Assembly: GCF_001047135.2 (NCBI RefSeq)
Contig: NZ_DF968078.1
Coordinates: forward strand, 241,009 to 305,008
Direction of reading: 5' to 3'
DNA length: 64,000 nucleotides
DNA from: Fructobacillus tropaeoli
GTDB taxonomy: Bacteria; Bacillota; Bacilli; Lactobacillales; Lactobacillaceae
Within the stretch, counting starts at the first letter, position 1. Each line of letters starts with the position of its first letter. Positions 29,438-38,311 of the stretch are shown in pieces. The notes under the pieces are model-generated. The model saw only the letters and a program-made list of their open reading frames with translations, searched no databases and had not been told where the DNA came from. The position numbers were made by a program, and so were the translations under genes.

Positions 29438-31581
29438 TACGTTCTCTCCTTAAAGTTGACGCTAATTTTACTTTGACCGGTTACCGCTGTGCCGGCCGTC
29501 ACGCTTTGCTTTTCGCCATAACCAGACCCAGTTAAGGACATCTTGACCTTTGCTAAGTAGCCCCAAGTCAAAACATCGTTTTTGGTCCAAGAACTAAAAT
29601 CAGGAACAGTGACTGAACCACTTGCTGTCAAGAAGACGCGTTGCCCCTTAATAGCATCCTGATTGCCCTTGATTGATTGCGCCGAAATGGTGCCACTTGA
29701 GCCCAAAGTTGTTACAGACAGCCCTGCATTTTGCAGTGTCTGCTCCGCTTGACTAATCGATAAGCCCTTCACGTCTGGCACTGTCACCTGATTGGTCTTC
29801 GACTTAACACTATCATCCCCATCGTTTAGGGCCTGAAGTATCACTGGTCGAAAGACATTATTCAATGTAATTTGAATATTGGCGTCTGGGAAAACCTGCG
29901 GCTGGCGAACTGCTATATACATAATATACTTTGGATTTTGCTCCGGCACAATTGCCATCACCGAATGAATATCATTTGTTAACCCATCCAGGTACTTTCC
30001 ATTCTCGGAAATCTGCGCAGTTCCAGTCTTAGCAGCGACCTGGTAGCCAACATCAGCTAAACTATATTGTTTAGCCGTTCCATCATCGGCGTTCACAACT
30101 CCAGCCATCAAAGACAAAACTTGCTTAGCTGTACTGGCCGAAATTGGATTGGCGACCTGAGTGGTCTTGCCCTGGTAAACAACTTTCCCCGTCTCCGGAT
30201 TTGTCACTCGGTCAACCAGGTAAGGTTTGATTTCCTTACCCCCGTTGGCAATGGCCGTATATGCTTGAAGTAGCTGAGCAGGGGTTACCCGAATAGCCTG
30301 GCCATATGCAGTGTTGGCCTGATCAATTGGCTGTTCAAAGGACATCGATCCGGATTCTTCGTTGGGTAAATCCATTCCGGTCTTCTTTAGGAAACGGAAC
30401 TTGTTGATATAAGATTCCCAGGTACTTGCACCAAGAGCTTGTTCAAGGTGAGCAAAACCAACGTTTGATGATCGCTCATAGGCCTGGCGATAAGTTAGAA
30501 TACCCTCACCGTTACCAAAAGCATCGACAACCTTCTGGCCGTTAATATCGTAAGTTCCAGATTGGTAAGTAGCATTTGGATGCCACTTGCCTTCTTGAAT
30601 AGCGGCTGCCAATGTAATGGTCTTCATGGTTGAACCTGGCTCAAAGGAACCTTGATTAATCAGGTTTTCCCAAGCGGATGAAAGTCCGTCTTGTGTATTT
30701 GGATCAAAATTTGGCCGTTGCGTAGCAGCCACAATCTTACCTGTTTTCGCTTCCATCAAAACGGCGACTGCTGATTTTGCTTTTGTACCAGCGAAAAGGA
30801 CATCCATCCGGTTTTCAAGCGTTGCTTGCAACTTTTCATTCAACGTTAAGGTCACGTTATTGCCATTTTCAACCTGATTCTTTTTAGAAGTCTCATTCTG
30901 ATTTCCAAGAGAAGTCTGAATACCATCCTTACCACGTAAGGTACTGTTTTTAAAGGCTTCAATGCCTAAAATACCGCCAAGTGTTCGCTGACCGGCAGAG
31001 TTCTGCGTTGAATTTGTTAGACCAATAATATGTGAGGCCATCCGGTTATTCGGATAATAACGGGATGGCTGGGAATTAAACTTAATGCCCGTCAAATTTA
31101 AGGCCTTAATCTTATTGTAAGTATCGACACTTAAGTTTTTTGCCTTCGGACCAAATTCGACCTGAAGCTTGTTAGAGGTCAACTGAGCATATAAGTCATC
31201 ATAGCTGATACCAAGAATGCCACTCAGTTTCTGCGCGGCATCCTTCTTATCAACCACGTAGTCAGGCTTGCCTGTCTTCGTTACTTGCTTTTTATCCAAA
31301 ACGGCATACATATCATAAACCGTTGAGTTGTCCGCAAGAACTTGACCATCCGAATCCAAAATTTGCCCACGAGTAGCCGGCACTGTTTCCTTTTGCATAA
31401 AGGTTAGTCGAGTGGCAGCGGTTAAGTTATGGTTGTTGACTACCTTAAAACCAGCAATCTGAAAAAGACGACCACCCATGATTAAAATAACAAAGAAAGC
31501 CCCCACAAAGAGGAGGGCACCGAAACGCTTACCGTTCCGTGTTATTTTTTTCCCGAGTTGTCGTCTTTTCTTCTGCTTCAT
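29437..31581 (-). CDS. pbp2X: Division-specific penicillin-binding protein 2X/FtsI with two PASTA domains
   Basis: 714 residues. Septal transpeptidase partner of FtsW. One membrane helix at about 22-42, a dimerisation region, then the transpeptidase domain with SxxK (PGSTMK), SxN (YERSSNVG) and KTG (AAKTGTAQ). Two C-terminal PASTA domains (VTVPDVKGLSISQAEQTL, then VTVPDFSSWTKNDVL) may sense muropeptides or lipid II. Lies between ftsL and mraY. Confidence 0.96.
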   Translation of the reverse strand: MKQKKRRQLGKKITRNGKRFGALLFVGAFFVILIMGGRLFQIAGFKVVNNHNLTAATRLTFMQKETVPATRGQILDSDGQVLADNSTVYDMYAVLDKKQVTKTGKPDYVVDKKDAAQKLSGILGISYDDLYAQLTSNKLQVEFGPKAKNLSVDTYNKIKALNLTGIKFNSQPSRYYPNNRMASHIIGLTNSTQNSAGQRTLGGILGIEAFKNSTLRGKDGIQTSLGNQNETSKKNQVENGNNVTLTLNEKLQATLENRMDVLFAGTKAKSAVAVLMEAKTGKIVAATQRPNFDPNTQDGLSSAWENLINQGSFEPGSTMKTITLAAAIQEGKWHPNATYQSGTYDINGQKVVDAFGNGEGILTYRQAYERSSNVGFAHLEQALGASTWESYINKFRFLKKTGMDLPNEESGSMSFEQPIDQANTAYGQAIRVTPAQLLQAYTAIANGGKEIKPYLVDRVTNPETGKVVYQGKTTQVANPISASTAKQVLSLMAGVVNADDGTAKQYSLADVGYQVAAKTGTAQISENGKYLDGLTNDIHSVMAIVPEQNPKYIMYIAVRQPQVFPDANIQITLNNVFRPVILQALNDGDDSVKSKTNQVTVPDVKGLSISQAEQTLQNAGLSVTTLGSSGTISAQSIKGNQDAIKGQRVFLTASGSVTVPDFSSWTKNDVLTWGYLAKVKMSLTGSGYGEKQSVTAGTAVTGQSKISVNFKERT

Positions 31582-31585
31582 CTGC

Positions 31586-31963
31586 TTACTGGTTTACATT
31601 CCGAACGTTGTTAGTACTCTGTTCCATATTAGCTGATTGGGCAACCTTTTCCAAGTTGTCACGATTCGTTTTTGATTGAATGTCACCACGATAAGAGTCA
31701 TTTTCCTCTTTCACATTGGTCACCTTCTGGGAGATCTGTTCATTTTGAGCATCAACTCGTTGCATGGTCACAGTTGTTGCCACGGTTCCCATCATCAACA
31801 GTAATACAATAGCGGCCATAAAAATAACCAAGCCACGCTCGCGTTTCGTCCAGACAGCTGCCTGGTAGCGCTTTTTGGTCCGAACTTTCTTGGCAGACGG
31901 TGTGGTAGGCTGCTCAGGTAAAGCAGTCGCCAAATCTTGGTAACGATAAGCGTTTTGTGCCAT
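31586..31963 (-). CDS. ftsL: Cell division protein FtsL
   Basis: 125 residues. Single membrane helix at about 46-66 after a basic cytosolic N-terminus, then a leucine-zipper-poor extracytoplasmic coiled coil rich in Asn/Gln/Glu. Position between rsmH and pbp2X is the standard one, and this is what identifies it, because FtsL sequences diverge strongly. Confidence 0.9.
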   Translation of the reverse strand: MAQNAYRYQDLATALPEQPTTPSAKKVRTKKRYQAAVWTKRERGLVIFMAAIVLLLMMGTVATTVTMQRVDAQNEQISQKVTNVKEENDSYRGDIQSKTNRDNLEKVAQSANMEQSTNNVRNVNQ

Positions 31964-32025
31964 TTTTGAACTCCTTTACTAGTATCTTTTTCAAACAAAA
32001 ATCATCACATTACCTGCTGAAAGCG

Positions 32026-32979
32026 TTAAGAATCTTCCCGCTTCAACCGGACAATGCCTCTTAATTGTGCCGAAGCAGACCGATGATTTTCTGCTTGCTC
32101 TTCTTCACTTGGCTTAATCGCCTTACGTGTTAATAATTCATAATCTGCTTGCATTTGTTCAGGCAAGAGTGGCAAGCCACGTGGTAAATCAGGTGTGGCT
32201 GCCTTTTCACGAAACATCTGCTTAATCAAGCGATCTTCTTGGGACTGGAATGAAATTGCTGAAATCCGTCCTTGAACAGCCAAAAGGTCTAAAGCTTGCG
32301 TTAGTGAATCCTCTAAAGCTCCTAATTCGTCGTTAACGGCCACTCTCAGAGCCTGGAAGGTCCGCTTTGCCGGATGACCCCCATGGCGCCTAGCTGGTGC
32401 TGGAATTGCTTCTTTAATGATTTCAACCAGGTCAAAGGTGGTTTCAATTGGCTTGACTGCCCGCGCCTGTTCAATCTTACGAGCGATAGCCTTACCAAAG
32501 CGGTCTTCTCCATAACGAGTCAACACTCGGACCAAATCAGAAAATGGCCAGTCATTGACAATGACCTTTGCCGTTAAGTCCTGGCGACGATCCATGCGCA
32601 TATCCAATGGCGCATCGTGGTTATAAGAAAATCCTCGATCGCCTTGATCAAACTGAACGGATGACACGCCCAAATCATACAAAACACCATCAACTTGGTA
32701 AACACCAAGGTCATTTAGGCTTTGCTTCAATGTGCGGAAGTTCTGGAAGACCAAAACTAATTTACCAGCAGCAATTTCTTGCTCGTACTGCTTTTGATTA
32801 TGTAAGATAGCGGTCTGATCTTGGTCAAAGGAATAAAGGGTCCCAGTGGTCAATTCCTTAAGAATTTCGCCAGTGTGGCCCCCGCCCCCCAAAGTCGCAT
32901 CGACGTAAATGCCGTCTGGCTTGACCGCCAGCAATGCAACCGCCTCTTTTTGGAGGACCGTTACGTGTTCAAATGCCAT
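32026..32979 (-). CDS. rsmH: 16S rRNA (cytosine1402-N4)-methyltransferase RsmH
   Basis: 317 residues from the ATG giving [14 protein letters not shown], chosen because AGGGGG lies 7 bases before it; a start twelve codons earlier lacks such a site. Methylates C1402 in the ribosomal P site. SAM motif [15 protein letters not shown] near residues 25-40, plus [14 protein letters not shown] and the [16 protein letters not shown] segment. Second gene of the dcw cluster. Confidence 0.97.
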   Translation of the reverse strand: MAFEHVTVLQKEAVALLAVKPDGIYVDATLGGGGHTGEILKELTTGTLYSFDQDQTAILHNQKQYEQEIAAGKLVLVFQNFRTLKQSLNDLGVYQVDGVLYDLGVSSVQFDQGDRGFSYNHDAPLDMRMDRRQDLTAKVIVNDWPFSDLVRVLTRYGEDRFGKAIARKIEQARAVKPIETTFDLVEIIKEAIPAPARRHGGHPAKRTFQALRVAVNDELGALEDSLTQALDLLAVQGRISAISFQSQEDRLIKQMFREKAATPDLPRGLPLLPEQMQADYELLTRKAIKPSEEEQAENHRSASAQLRGIVRLKREDS

Positions 32980-33042
32980 TTTATTGTCCCCCTGTTTAAC
33001 ACTTTTCTCATCCATCAGTCTATTCGCGTTGAATAGACGACT

Positions 33043-33474
33043 TTAAAAATCAAAGTCGACTAATCCCTCAGCAATTTCATCAAAGTTTTCAGCAGTATCC
33101 TCTGTATAGGCCTGCCAATTTTCCTTAGACCAAATTTCAAAGGAATCGCCGGCACCCGTCACGACCACTTCTTTGTCAATCTGGGCATAGTCCTTCAGGT
33201 TGCCATCAACAATGATGCGCCCCTGCTTATCAAACTCTGCTTCTTTAGCACCGGCTAAAACAAAACGCTTAAAGGCCCGGGCTTCTTTTTTCCCGAGCGG
33301 CAAAGTATTTAACTGTTCCTCTAAGTTTTGCCAAACCGACATCGGCATGGCCCGTAAAGCATGTTCCATCCATCGGACAACCACAAAGGATTCACCCAAT
33401 TGATTTCTAAACTTAACCGGAATGGTGAGCCGGCCCTTGGGATCTAAATTATGTGAAGATTCCCCCATGAACAT
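33043..33474 (-). CDS. mraZ: Transcriptional regulator MraZ
   Basis: 143 residues from the ATG giving MFMGESSHNLDPKGRLTIP, the family's start; a GTG two codons earlier is less likely because GGAGG is spaced for the ATG. Two AbrB-like repeats (DPKGRLTIP and DKQGRIIVD). MraZ forms a ring that binds tandem repeats upstream of its own operon and represses or activates it. Those repeats are visible just upstream at 33511-33540. Confidence 0.97.
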   Translation of the reverse strand: MFMGESSHNLDPKGRLTIPVKFRNQLGESFVVVRWMEHALRAMPMSVWQNLEEQLNTLPLGKKEARAFKRFVLAGAKEAEFDKQGRIIVDGNLKDYAQIDKEVVVTGAGDSFEIWSKENWQAYTEDTAENFDEIAEGLVDFDF

Positions 33475-33510
33475 CGGCACACCCTCCTTTCTTAAAGATA
33501 ACTTAACAAT

Positions 33511-33540
33511 AATTTACCACATTCCCCCACATTCCTCCAC
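33511..33540 (-). promoter_or_regulatory. MraZ-box array, three 10-bp direct repeats
   Basis: Minus strand GTGGAGGAAT, GTGGGGGAAT, GTGGTAAATT in exact 10-bp register, starting 37 bp upstream of the mraZ ATG. MraZ is known to bind TGG(G)-type repeats with about one helical turn spacing, so autoregulation is likely. Confidence 0.8.
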
Positions 33541-33578
33541 TCTTCTTGTAATTTTTTTAAACCGCTAGTAATAAAAAA

Positions 33579-33610
33579 AGCTTAAACCCTAAAAAATCAG
33601 GATTTAAGCT
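33579..33610 (-). terminator. Terminator after the DUF3397 gene
   Basis: Minus-strand stem AGCTTAAATCCT/AGGGTTTAAGCT (one mismatch) followed by TTTTTTTATT. It insulates the mraZ promoter from upstream transcription. The loop contains one AAATCAG/CTGATTT word. Confidence 0.85.
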
Positions 33611-33626
33611 AAGTGGGGAATTTCCC

Positions 33627-33968
33627 CTATCTTTTCAAAATCACAGCCAGAACACACAAGACAAGTAGCAAAATAATGCCAATAATGCCAGTCGCCTGCC
33701 AATAACGATGGCAGAAGAAAGCAAGTCGTTGGCGATGCCACAAAGCTATCGAACTCCAAATTGCCCCAATCAATAGCCAAACAACTAAAACAGCTAACAA
33801 ATCAGACCGATAAAAGGCTGCACCCCAGGTTAAATGTGCGAAAACAAATGTCGGAATAACAGCAAGGTCCAGGACCCCAATTTTTGGAAAAGAGCGATAA
33901 AAAAGTCGCCACAAAATAATTAAAAAGAAAATGGCTAACCAAATGGCAGGCCAATAAAACCACGTCAT
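33627..33968 (-). CDS. DUF3397-family membrane protein
   Basis: 113-115 residues, four membrane helices (about 5-22, 33-50, 58-77, 92-112) with few charged residues. Proteins of this type commonly stand just upstream of mraZ in lactobacilli; no function is known. Start MTWFYWP preferred; a second in-frame ATG lies two codons before. Its own terminator separates it from mraZ. Confidence 0.75.
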   Translation of the reverse strand: MTWFYWPAIWLAIFFLIILWRLFYRSFPKIGVLDLAVIPTFVFAHLTWGAAFYRSDLLAVLVVWLLIGAIWSSIALWHRQRLAFFCHRYWQATGIIGIILLLVLCVLAVILKR

Positions 33969-34077
33969 AAGCATTCACCTCTTCGTCAACTTTACCAAGG
34001 TCAGTTGAGAATTTCAATTTCACCCCTGCATATGTTATGATAAATTTAAATTACTCAGGAGAATGTTGCTACCAATC

Positions 34078-34314
34078 ATGGCCAGAAAAAAAGCTAAGAA
34101 AAAAGTAAGTCAAACACCCGTTCAAAAAAATACAAACGTTGATACCGAGCTTCAAGAAGAAGTCATCCGTCAATTAGATAAACGACCAATCCCAAAGGTT
34201 GAAAAGAAAAAGAAGAGTAAATTCCAGGTTTGGACTTGGATTATGTCAATCTTCATGGTTGTTGTCATGGCCGGTTCCGTCATCTACGCCGCCATCGCCG
34301 CCATTGGCCACTAA
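34078..34314 (+). CDS. Small basic single-pass membrane protein, DUF4044-like
   Basis: 78 residues from MARKKAKKK. Lys-rich cytosolic N-terminus (about 1-50), one membrane helix (about 52-73). Resembles the short DUF4044-type proteins of lactobacilli, of unknown role. The start is uncertain: AGGAG is at 34057-34061, 16 bases before this ATG, with an in-frame ATG (34063) and TTG (34066) closer. A TATGAT box lies near 34034. Plus strand, divergent from the DUF3397 gene and followed by a terminator. Confidence 0.6.
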   Translation: MARKKAKKKVSQTPVQKNTNVDTELQEEVIRQLDKRPIPKVEKKKKSKFQVWTWIMSIFMVVVMAGSVIYAAIAAIGH

Positions 34315-34330
34315 AAATTAATCAAAAAAT

Positions 34331-34360
34331 GCCGACCAATTTCTGTGGTCGGCGTTTTTA
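34331..34360 (+). terminator. Terminator of the small basic membrane protein gene
   Basis: GCCGACCA-ATTTCTG-TGGTCGGC followed by GTTTTTATT on the plus strand. It faces the end of fakA, which it may also serve. Confidence 0.9.
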
Positions 34361-34375
34361 TTATGTTGATTAATT

Positions 34376-36082
34376 TTATTCAACAGACAACAAGAATGGG
34401 TAAAGGTCCTGACCACCGTCATGAACTTCACATTCTAAGTCCTCATCAAGCTCAGCAACCGCTTCCGTCAAAGCTTTGATATCTTTCTTCTTAGCATCCT
34501 TACCAGTAATGATCGTGACAATTTCACTATCATCATCTAACATCTTTGCTAAAGTATCCTTGGCTGTTTCCAATAACTTTTGGCCAACCACAACGATTTC
34601 GCCATCAACCATTCCAAGCCAATCACCCTTTTTAATGGTTTGGCCATTCAGAGTTGTATCACGAACCGAATGAGTAATCTGACCAGAAACAACTGTTGCC
34701 AACTGTTCAGTCATGGCTTCTTGGTTATCCGTTACCGAAGCAGCCGGATTGTAACCCAGCATTGCCGTTAGACCTTGTTGAATCGTTCGCGACTTCACCA
34801 CTTCAACTGGGACATCAACCAAGTCTTTTGCCTGGTCAGCAGCCAAGAAGATATTTGAGTTGTTTGGCAAAATAATTGCCGCTTTTGCTTGTGACTTCTC
34901 AATGGCTTCGACAAAATCAGCCGTTGAGGGGTTCATCGTTTGGCCACCAGTAATCACCTGGTAAACACCCAAAGAATCAAATAGTTGTGCAACACCATCA
35001 CCAGCTGCTACTGCAAAGACCGCTACATCAGGTGCCGGCTTTTGTTCTTGTGCCGTTTGCTGGTTCTTTTGATCTTCTTTTTCTTGTTCGTCAATGACGG
35101 CCTGCTGTTGGTCACGCATGTTGTCAACCTTGACCTTAACCAATGAACCAAATTCACCACCCCAATGAATGATTGCCCCGGGATCTTCCGTGTGAACGTG
35201 AACCTTGACAACATCTTCGTCATTGATAACCAAGAGCGAATCACCCTTGTCGGCAATGTAATCGTAAAAGGTTTGGTAGTCAAATGGCTTTTCAACAGTT
35301 GTCCCCTTACCAATTTCGACCATGACTTCTGTACAGTAACCGTACTTAATGTTTTCCGGCCGTAATGATTCATTTGCTTGGGCACCCGCATGCAACTTTG
35401 AAACCATCTGGTCAAGTTCCGCGTTATCAGGCGTTTGCAGGCTTTCTTCTGAAACCGTACCCGAAATCACTTCGGCAAAGGCTGACAAAACCAAAACAAG
35501 ACCCTGGCCACCAGAATCGACCACACCAACTTCTTTCAAAACAGGCAAAAGGTCTGGTGTCTTATCCAATGCCACCTGAGCAGCATGAGCTACTTGATCC
35601 ATCATCGTTAGCAAATCAGCACCAGCGTTAGCCGCTTCATCAGCAGCCGCAGCGGATTCGCGAATCACCGTTAAGATAGTTCCTTCTGTTGGCTTCATTA
35701 CTGATTTATAAGCAACTTGAGCTGCCATCATCAAGGCATCGGCCAAATCTCGAGCTGAAAGGTTATCCTTGTCGGCCAAAGAATCAGCCATGCCACGGAA
35801 GATTTGCGACAAAATCACACCAGAGTTCCCACGAGCTCCCATCAAAAGGCCCTTTGCCGTCGCCTTCGCTAAGGCCCCAACCGTTTCTTCCTGGGCATCA
35901 CGCTCATATTGCGCACCTGAAGCCATTGACATGGCCATATTGGTCCCCGTATCCCCATCAGGAACAGGGAAAACGTTTAACTTGTTAATGTTCTCCGCAT
36001 TCGCAGTCAACTTGGCCGCGGCGGCATTGACCATCTTGCCATAATCGGCAGCAGTGATAGTCATTATTTTTTCTGCAGTCAT
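34376..36082 (-). CDS. fakA: Fatty acid kinase subunit FakA (DAK2/DegV-associated)
   Basis: About 568 residues. FakA phosphorylates fatty acids bound to FakB (DegV-like) proteins, feeding exogenous fatty acids into phospholipids. The DhaL domain has the Mg-ATP aspartates in NVFPVPDGDTGTNMAMS (residues about 33-50) and GARGNSGVILSQIFRG near 85. The C-terminal DegV-like half follows a Gln/Lys linker. Start taken at 36082 (AAGGA 11 bases upstream), 7 bases after the asp23 stop; ATG 36064 is an alternative. Confidence 0.93.
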   Translation of the reverse strand: MTAEKIMTITAADYGKMVNAAAAKLTANAENINKLNVFPVPDGDTGTNMAMSMASGAQYERDAQEETVGALAKATAKGLLMGARGNSGVILSQIFRGMADSLADKDNLSARDLADALMMAAQVAYKSVMKPTEGTILTVIRESAAAADEAANAGADLLTMMDQVAHAAQVALDKTPDLLPVLKEVGVVDSGGQGLVLVLSAFAEVISGTVSEESLQTPDNAELDQMVSKLHAGAQANESLRPENIKYGYCTEVMVEIGKGTTVEKPFDYQTFYDYIADKGDSLLVINDEDVVKVHVHTEDPGAIIHWGGEFGSLVKVKVDNMRDQQQAVIDEQEKEDQKNQQTAQEQKPAPDVAVFAVAAGDGVAQLFDSLGVYQVITGGQTMNPSTADFVEAIEKSQAKAAIILPNNSNIFLAADQAKDLVDVPVEVVKSRTIQQGLTAMLGYNPAASVTDNQEAMTEQLATVVSGQITHSVRDTTLNGQTIKKGDWLGMVDGEIVVVGQKLLETAKDTLAKMLDDDSEIVTIITGKDAKKKDIKALTEAVAELDEDLECEVHDGGQDLYPFLLSVE

Positions 36083-36089
36083 CTTCTTT

Positions 36090-36449
36090 TTAATCCTTGG
36101 TTTCAATTCCTTGGACAATCACGTTAACTTCGGGTACATGAATTCCCAAATAACTATCCAAATAATACTTGACCTTGCGTTGAACCGATGTGGAAATCTC
36201 TGCTAACTTCATGCCGTAACGCACAACGATATAAACATCCACAATAACACCAGCGTCCGTTTGTGAAACAACAACGCCTCGGCCATAATTTTCCCGATTC
36301 AAAATTTGGTTAACACCATCACGCAAAGCAGCCCGTGAAGCCATCCCAACCACACCAGGGTTGGCAATTGTGGCCCCACCAACAACCGACGCGATTACGT
36401 CGTTTTCAATTTTGATCTCGCCATTTTGAGTTTGAATCTTAATTGCCAT
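36090..36449 (-). CDS. yloU: Asp23/Gls24-family protein (YloU)
   Basis: 119 residues from MAIKIQTQNGEIKI; a start nine codons earlier is less likely. Asp23-domain proteins are membrane-associated alkaline-shock or cell-envelope stress factors. This short form always sits before fakA (yloU-yloV) in Firmicutes. The domain shows DVIASVVGGATIANPGVVGMA and DVYIVVRYGMKLAEISTSVQ. Confidence 0.94.
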   Translation of the reverse strand: MAIKIQTQNGEIKIENDVIASVVGGATIANPGVVGMASRAALRDGVNQILNRENYGRGVVVSQTDAGVIVDVYIVVRYGMKLAEISTSVQRKVKYYLDSYLGIHVPEVNVIVQGIETKD

Positions 36450-36476
36450 CACGTTGTTGTGGGACAAAAGCCCCAC

Positions 36477-36627
36477 ATTCCTTTCTGTTTACGATAATCC
36501 TATTTTACCATGTTCTAAGAAAAGGTTCTAATTTGCCAACTAGCGGCTTTCATGTCTTTTGCCATGACATCGATTGATGGTCAAAATCAGCTCCTTGATG
36601 ACCACAAGCCATCATCACCAACTGATA
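36477..36627. other. Intergenic region between yloU and rpmB
   Basis: About 150 bp with no ORF. It must hold the yloU-fakA promoter. It contains a broken palindrome TGGTCA...TGACCA (36573-36603) and one AAAATCAG word. No clear -10/-35 pair was found. Confidence 0.4.
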
Positions 36628-36630
36628 ATA

Positions 36631-36658
36631 AAAAAACCACCGTCAAGTGGTGGTTTTT
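36631..36658 (-). terminator. Terminator of rpmB
   Basis: Minus-strand AAACCACC-ACTTGAC-GGTGGTTT with flanking A and T runs, beginning at the rpmB stop codon itself. Confidence 0.85.
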
Positions 36659-36857
36659 AAACACGTTCGATTGAGCCGTTCTTCAATCCGGCCTTCAAAG
36701 TACGTGCCGTTAAGTAAACTTTCTTAGGTGCGGAACCGTTAATCTTAACAGTAACCTTTTGCAAGTTTGGCTTCCAGCTACGACGACTTGAATTCAAGGC
36801 GTGTGAACGTTGATTACCAAAACGGGTGCGTGCACCAGTAATTGCATCTTTTGCCAT
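36657..36857 (-). CDS. rpmB: 50S ribosomal protein L28
   Basis: 66 residues from [30 protein letters not shown] precedes it. L28 binds 23S rRNA in the large subunit. Family hallmarks: [20 protein letters not shown] and a C-terminal [12 protein letters not shown]. No zinc cysteines, so a zinc-independent form. Confidence 0.96.
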   Translation of the reverse strand: MAKDAITGARTRFGNQRSHALNSSRRSWKPNLQKVTVKINGSAPKKVYLTARTLKAGLKNGSIERV

Positions 36858-36899
36858 GTCTGACCCTCCTATCCGAGCCGAGGTATTGTTCATGCTCTT

Positions 36900-37180
36900 C
36901 TTATCAACAATACAATATTTTACCAGAATAAAAGACCTTTAGCAAGAGCAGAAATCGATTTAACCATCGGTTCCACCTCAAATTCAAAGGCAATTCGCTC
37001 TATACGAGTCTTTTACCACTGTTTATCCAGAAAATTACTTATACTAAAGTTTTTCCTAATCCAGTATAACCAATTCCAGCACTAAAGGCAAAGCAAATCG
37101 TCAGCTTTGCCTTTTTACCTGATTTACGCTGGCAATCAACAAGACTAATTTTCAATCATCTTATTCATTAGTAGCGCAAG
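36900..37180. other. 280-bp gene-free region with a plus-strand terminator-like hairpin
   Basis: No ORF of note. The hairpin AAAGGCAAAGC (37084-37094)/GCTTTGCC (37104-37111) is followed by TTTTT on the plus strand, with no annotated plus-strand gene upstream. The rpmB promoter should lie at the left side. A small plus-strand RNA is possible but I see no strong promoter. Confidence 0.35.
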
Positions 37181-37184
37181 CACT

Positions 37185-37221
37185 AAAAAAGGGGTGTCAG
37201 CACAATCACTGCCGACACCCC
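37185..37221 (-). terminator. Terminator of trxA
   Basis: Minus-strand GGGGTGTC...GACACCCC with a 15-base loop, then six T's, 15 bp after the trxA stop. Confidence 0.93.
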
Positions 37222-37235
37222 AATTAAATTTGAAA

Positions 37236-37553
37236 TTATGCGTACTTTTGCAAAATTTGAGCTAATTGCTCTTTGTTATGGAAACCAGTAATTCGTTCTA
37301 CAGCCTGACCATCCTTTGTCACGACCAAAGTTGGAATTGCACGGATGCCAAAGTTGGCAGCTGTTTCCTTGTTTTCATCAACATCAACCTTATAAAAGTT
37401 GATATTCTTAGTAGCATCTTCATCAGACAAAGCATCTAAAACAGGTGATTGCATCTTGCAAGGTCCACACCAAGTTGCCCAAAAGTCCGTAATGGCAACG
37501 CCAGTAGCGGTTTCTTTTTCGAAATTTGCGTCAGTAATTGCTGTTACAGCCAT
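37236..37553 (-). CDS. trxA: Thioredoxin
   Basis: 105 residues. General thiol-disulfide reductant. Active site WATWCGPCKM near residues 27-36, cis-Pro loop IRAIPTLVV near 72-80, and the C-terminal FHNKEQLAQIL helix. Starts directly after the thiN stop, an unusual partner; both probably share a transcript from rpe or thiN. Confidence 0.97.
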   Translation of the reverse strand: MAVTAITDANFEKETATGVAITDFWATWCGPCKMQSPVLDALSDEDATKNINFYKVDVDENKETAANFGIRAIPTLVVTKDGQAVERITGFHNKEQLAQILQKYA

Positions 37554-38228
37554 TTACTTACCTCCATCTTTACTCTGAGTAACAATCATGATTCCACTGT
37601 CAAAAGACAAGTGGACCAATTCATTAATAAATTCATTTGATGACCACATTATAGCCTTACTTTCTGGCTGTGTCAAGGTATACTTCGCATCGATAATTTT
37701 CAAATTATCAACTAGACCCAATGGCATAAAACCGAGATATTTCATGCCATCAATGTGCTTCACCACCTTTTGCCCGGGCAACAAATAGGAAACAACATTC
37801 TGCTTATCGACCAGTGCCACTCGTTCTACTAAATCTGGCAAATCGATTTCTTGTGCCAATTCGGTAAAACCCTCCATTGCTGGAAAAGTTAAATTAGCCA
37901 AAAGATGATCCAGACGGCCACCGGTGGCCCCATAAACCCTGATTTCATCGGCTCCAAGACTAGCAGCGGCCTTAATGGCTAGTTGCGTATCAGTAAAGTC
38001 TTTTTCGGGTGGAAAACGATAGACATGGTTGGCTTCCAAATGGCTGATAACTTTCTCAAACTCCTCTTTTGTCAAAGAGTCAAAATCACCCACCACCGTT
38101 TGAAAGTCCATCCCGGCCTGCATCAGGTACCAGGCACCGCGGTCAGCACCCAACCACTGTCCTTCTTGCTCAAAAATATCGTCAGGCCAAAATTCAGTCG
38201 GACCCCCAGCTAAGATATTAATTCGCAT
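37554..38228 (-). CDS. thiN: Thiamine diphosphokinase
   Basis: 224 residues. Converts thiamine to thiamine diphosphate, cofactor of phosphoketolase and other enzymes. Motifs: GADRGAWYLMQAG (near 30), VVGDFDSL (near 45), PPEKDFTDTQLAIKAA (near 75-90) and GATGGRLDHLLANL (near 100-112). Sits after rpe in the conserved rsgA-rpe-thiN order. Confidence 0.94.
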   Translation of the reverse strand: MRINILAGGPTEFWPDDIFEQEGQWLGADRGAWYLMQAGMDFQTVVGDFDSLTKEEFEKVISHLEANHVYRFPPEKDFTDTQLAIKAAASLGADEIRVYGATGGRLDHLLANLTFPAMEGFTELAQEIDLPDLVERVALVDKQNVVSYLLPGQKVVKHIDGMKYLGFMPLGLVDNLKIIDAKYTLTQPESKAIMWSSNEFINELVHLSFDSGIMIVTQSKDGGK

Positions 38229-38254
38229 CCATTCATCCTTTCTTTTCGAAAAAA

Positions 38255-38277
38255 GCCAAGCAAAAAATTTGCTTAGC
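38255..38277 (-). terminator. Terminator after rpe
   Basis: Minus-strand GCTAAGCAAATTTTTTGCTTGGC followed by TTTTTTC. It lies between rpe and thiN, so thiN-trxA may have separate or attenuated transcription. Confidence 0.8.
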
Positions 38278-38311
38278 CCATTCTGGATTATTATTTAATA
38301 GCGAGATTGTT

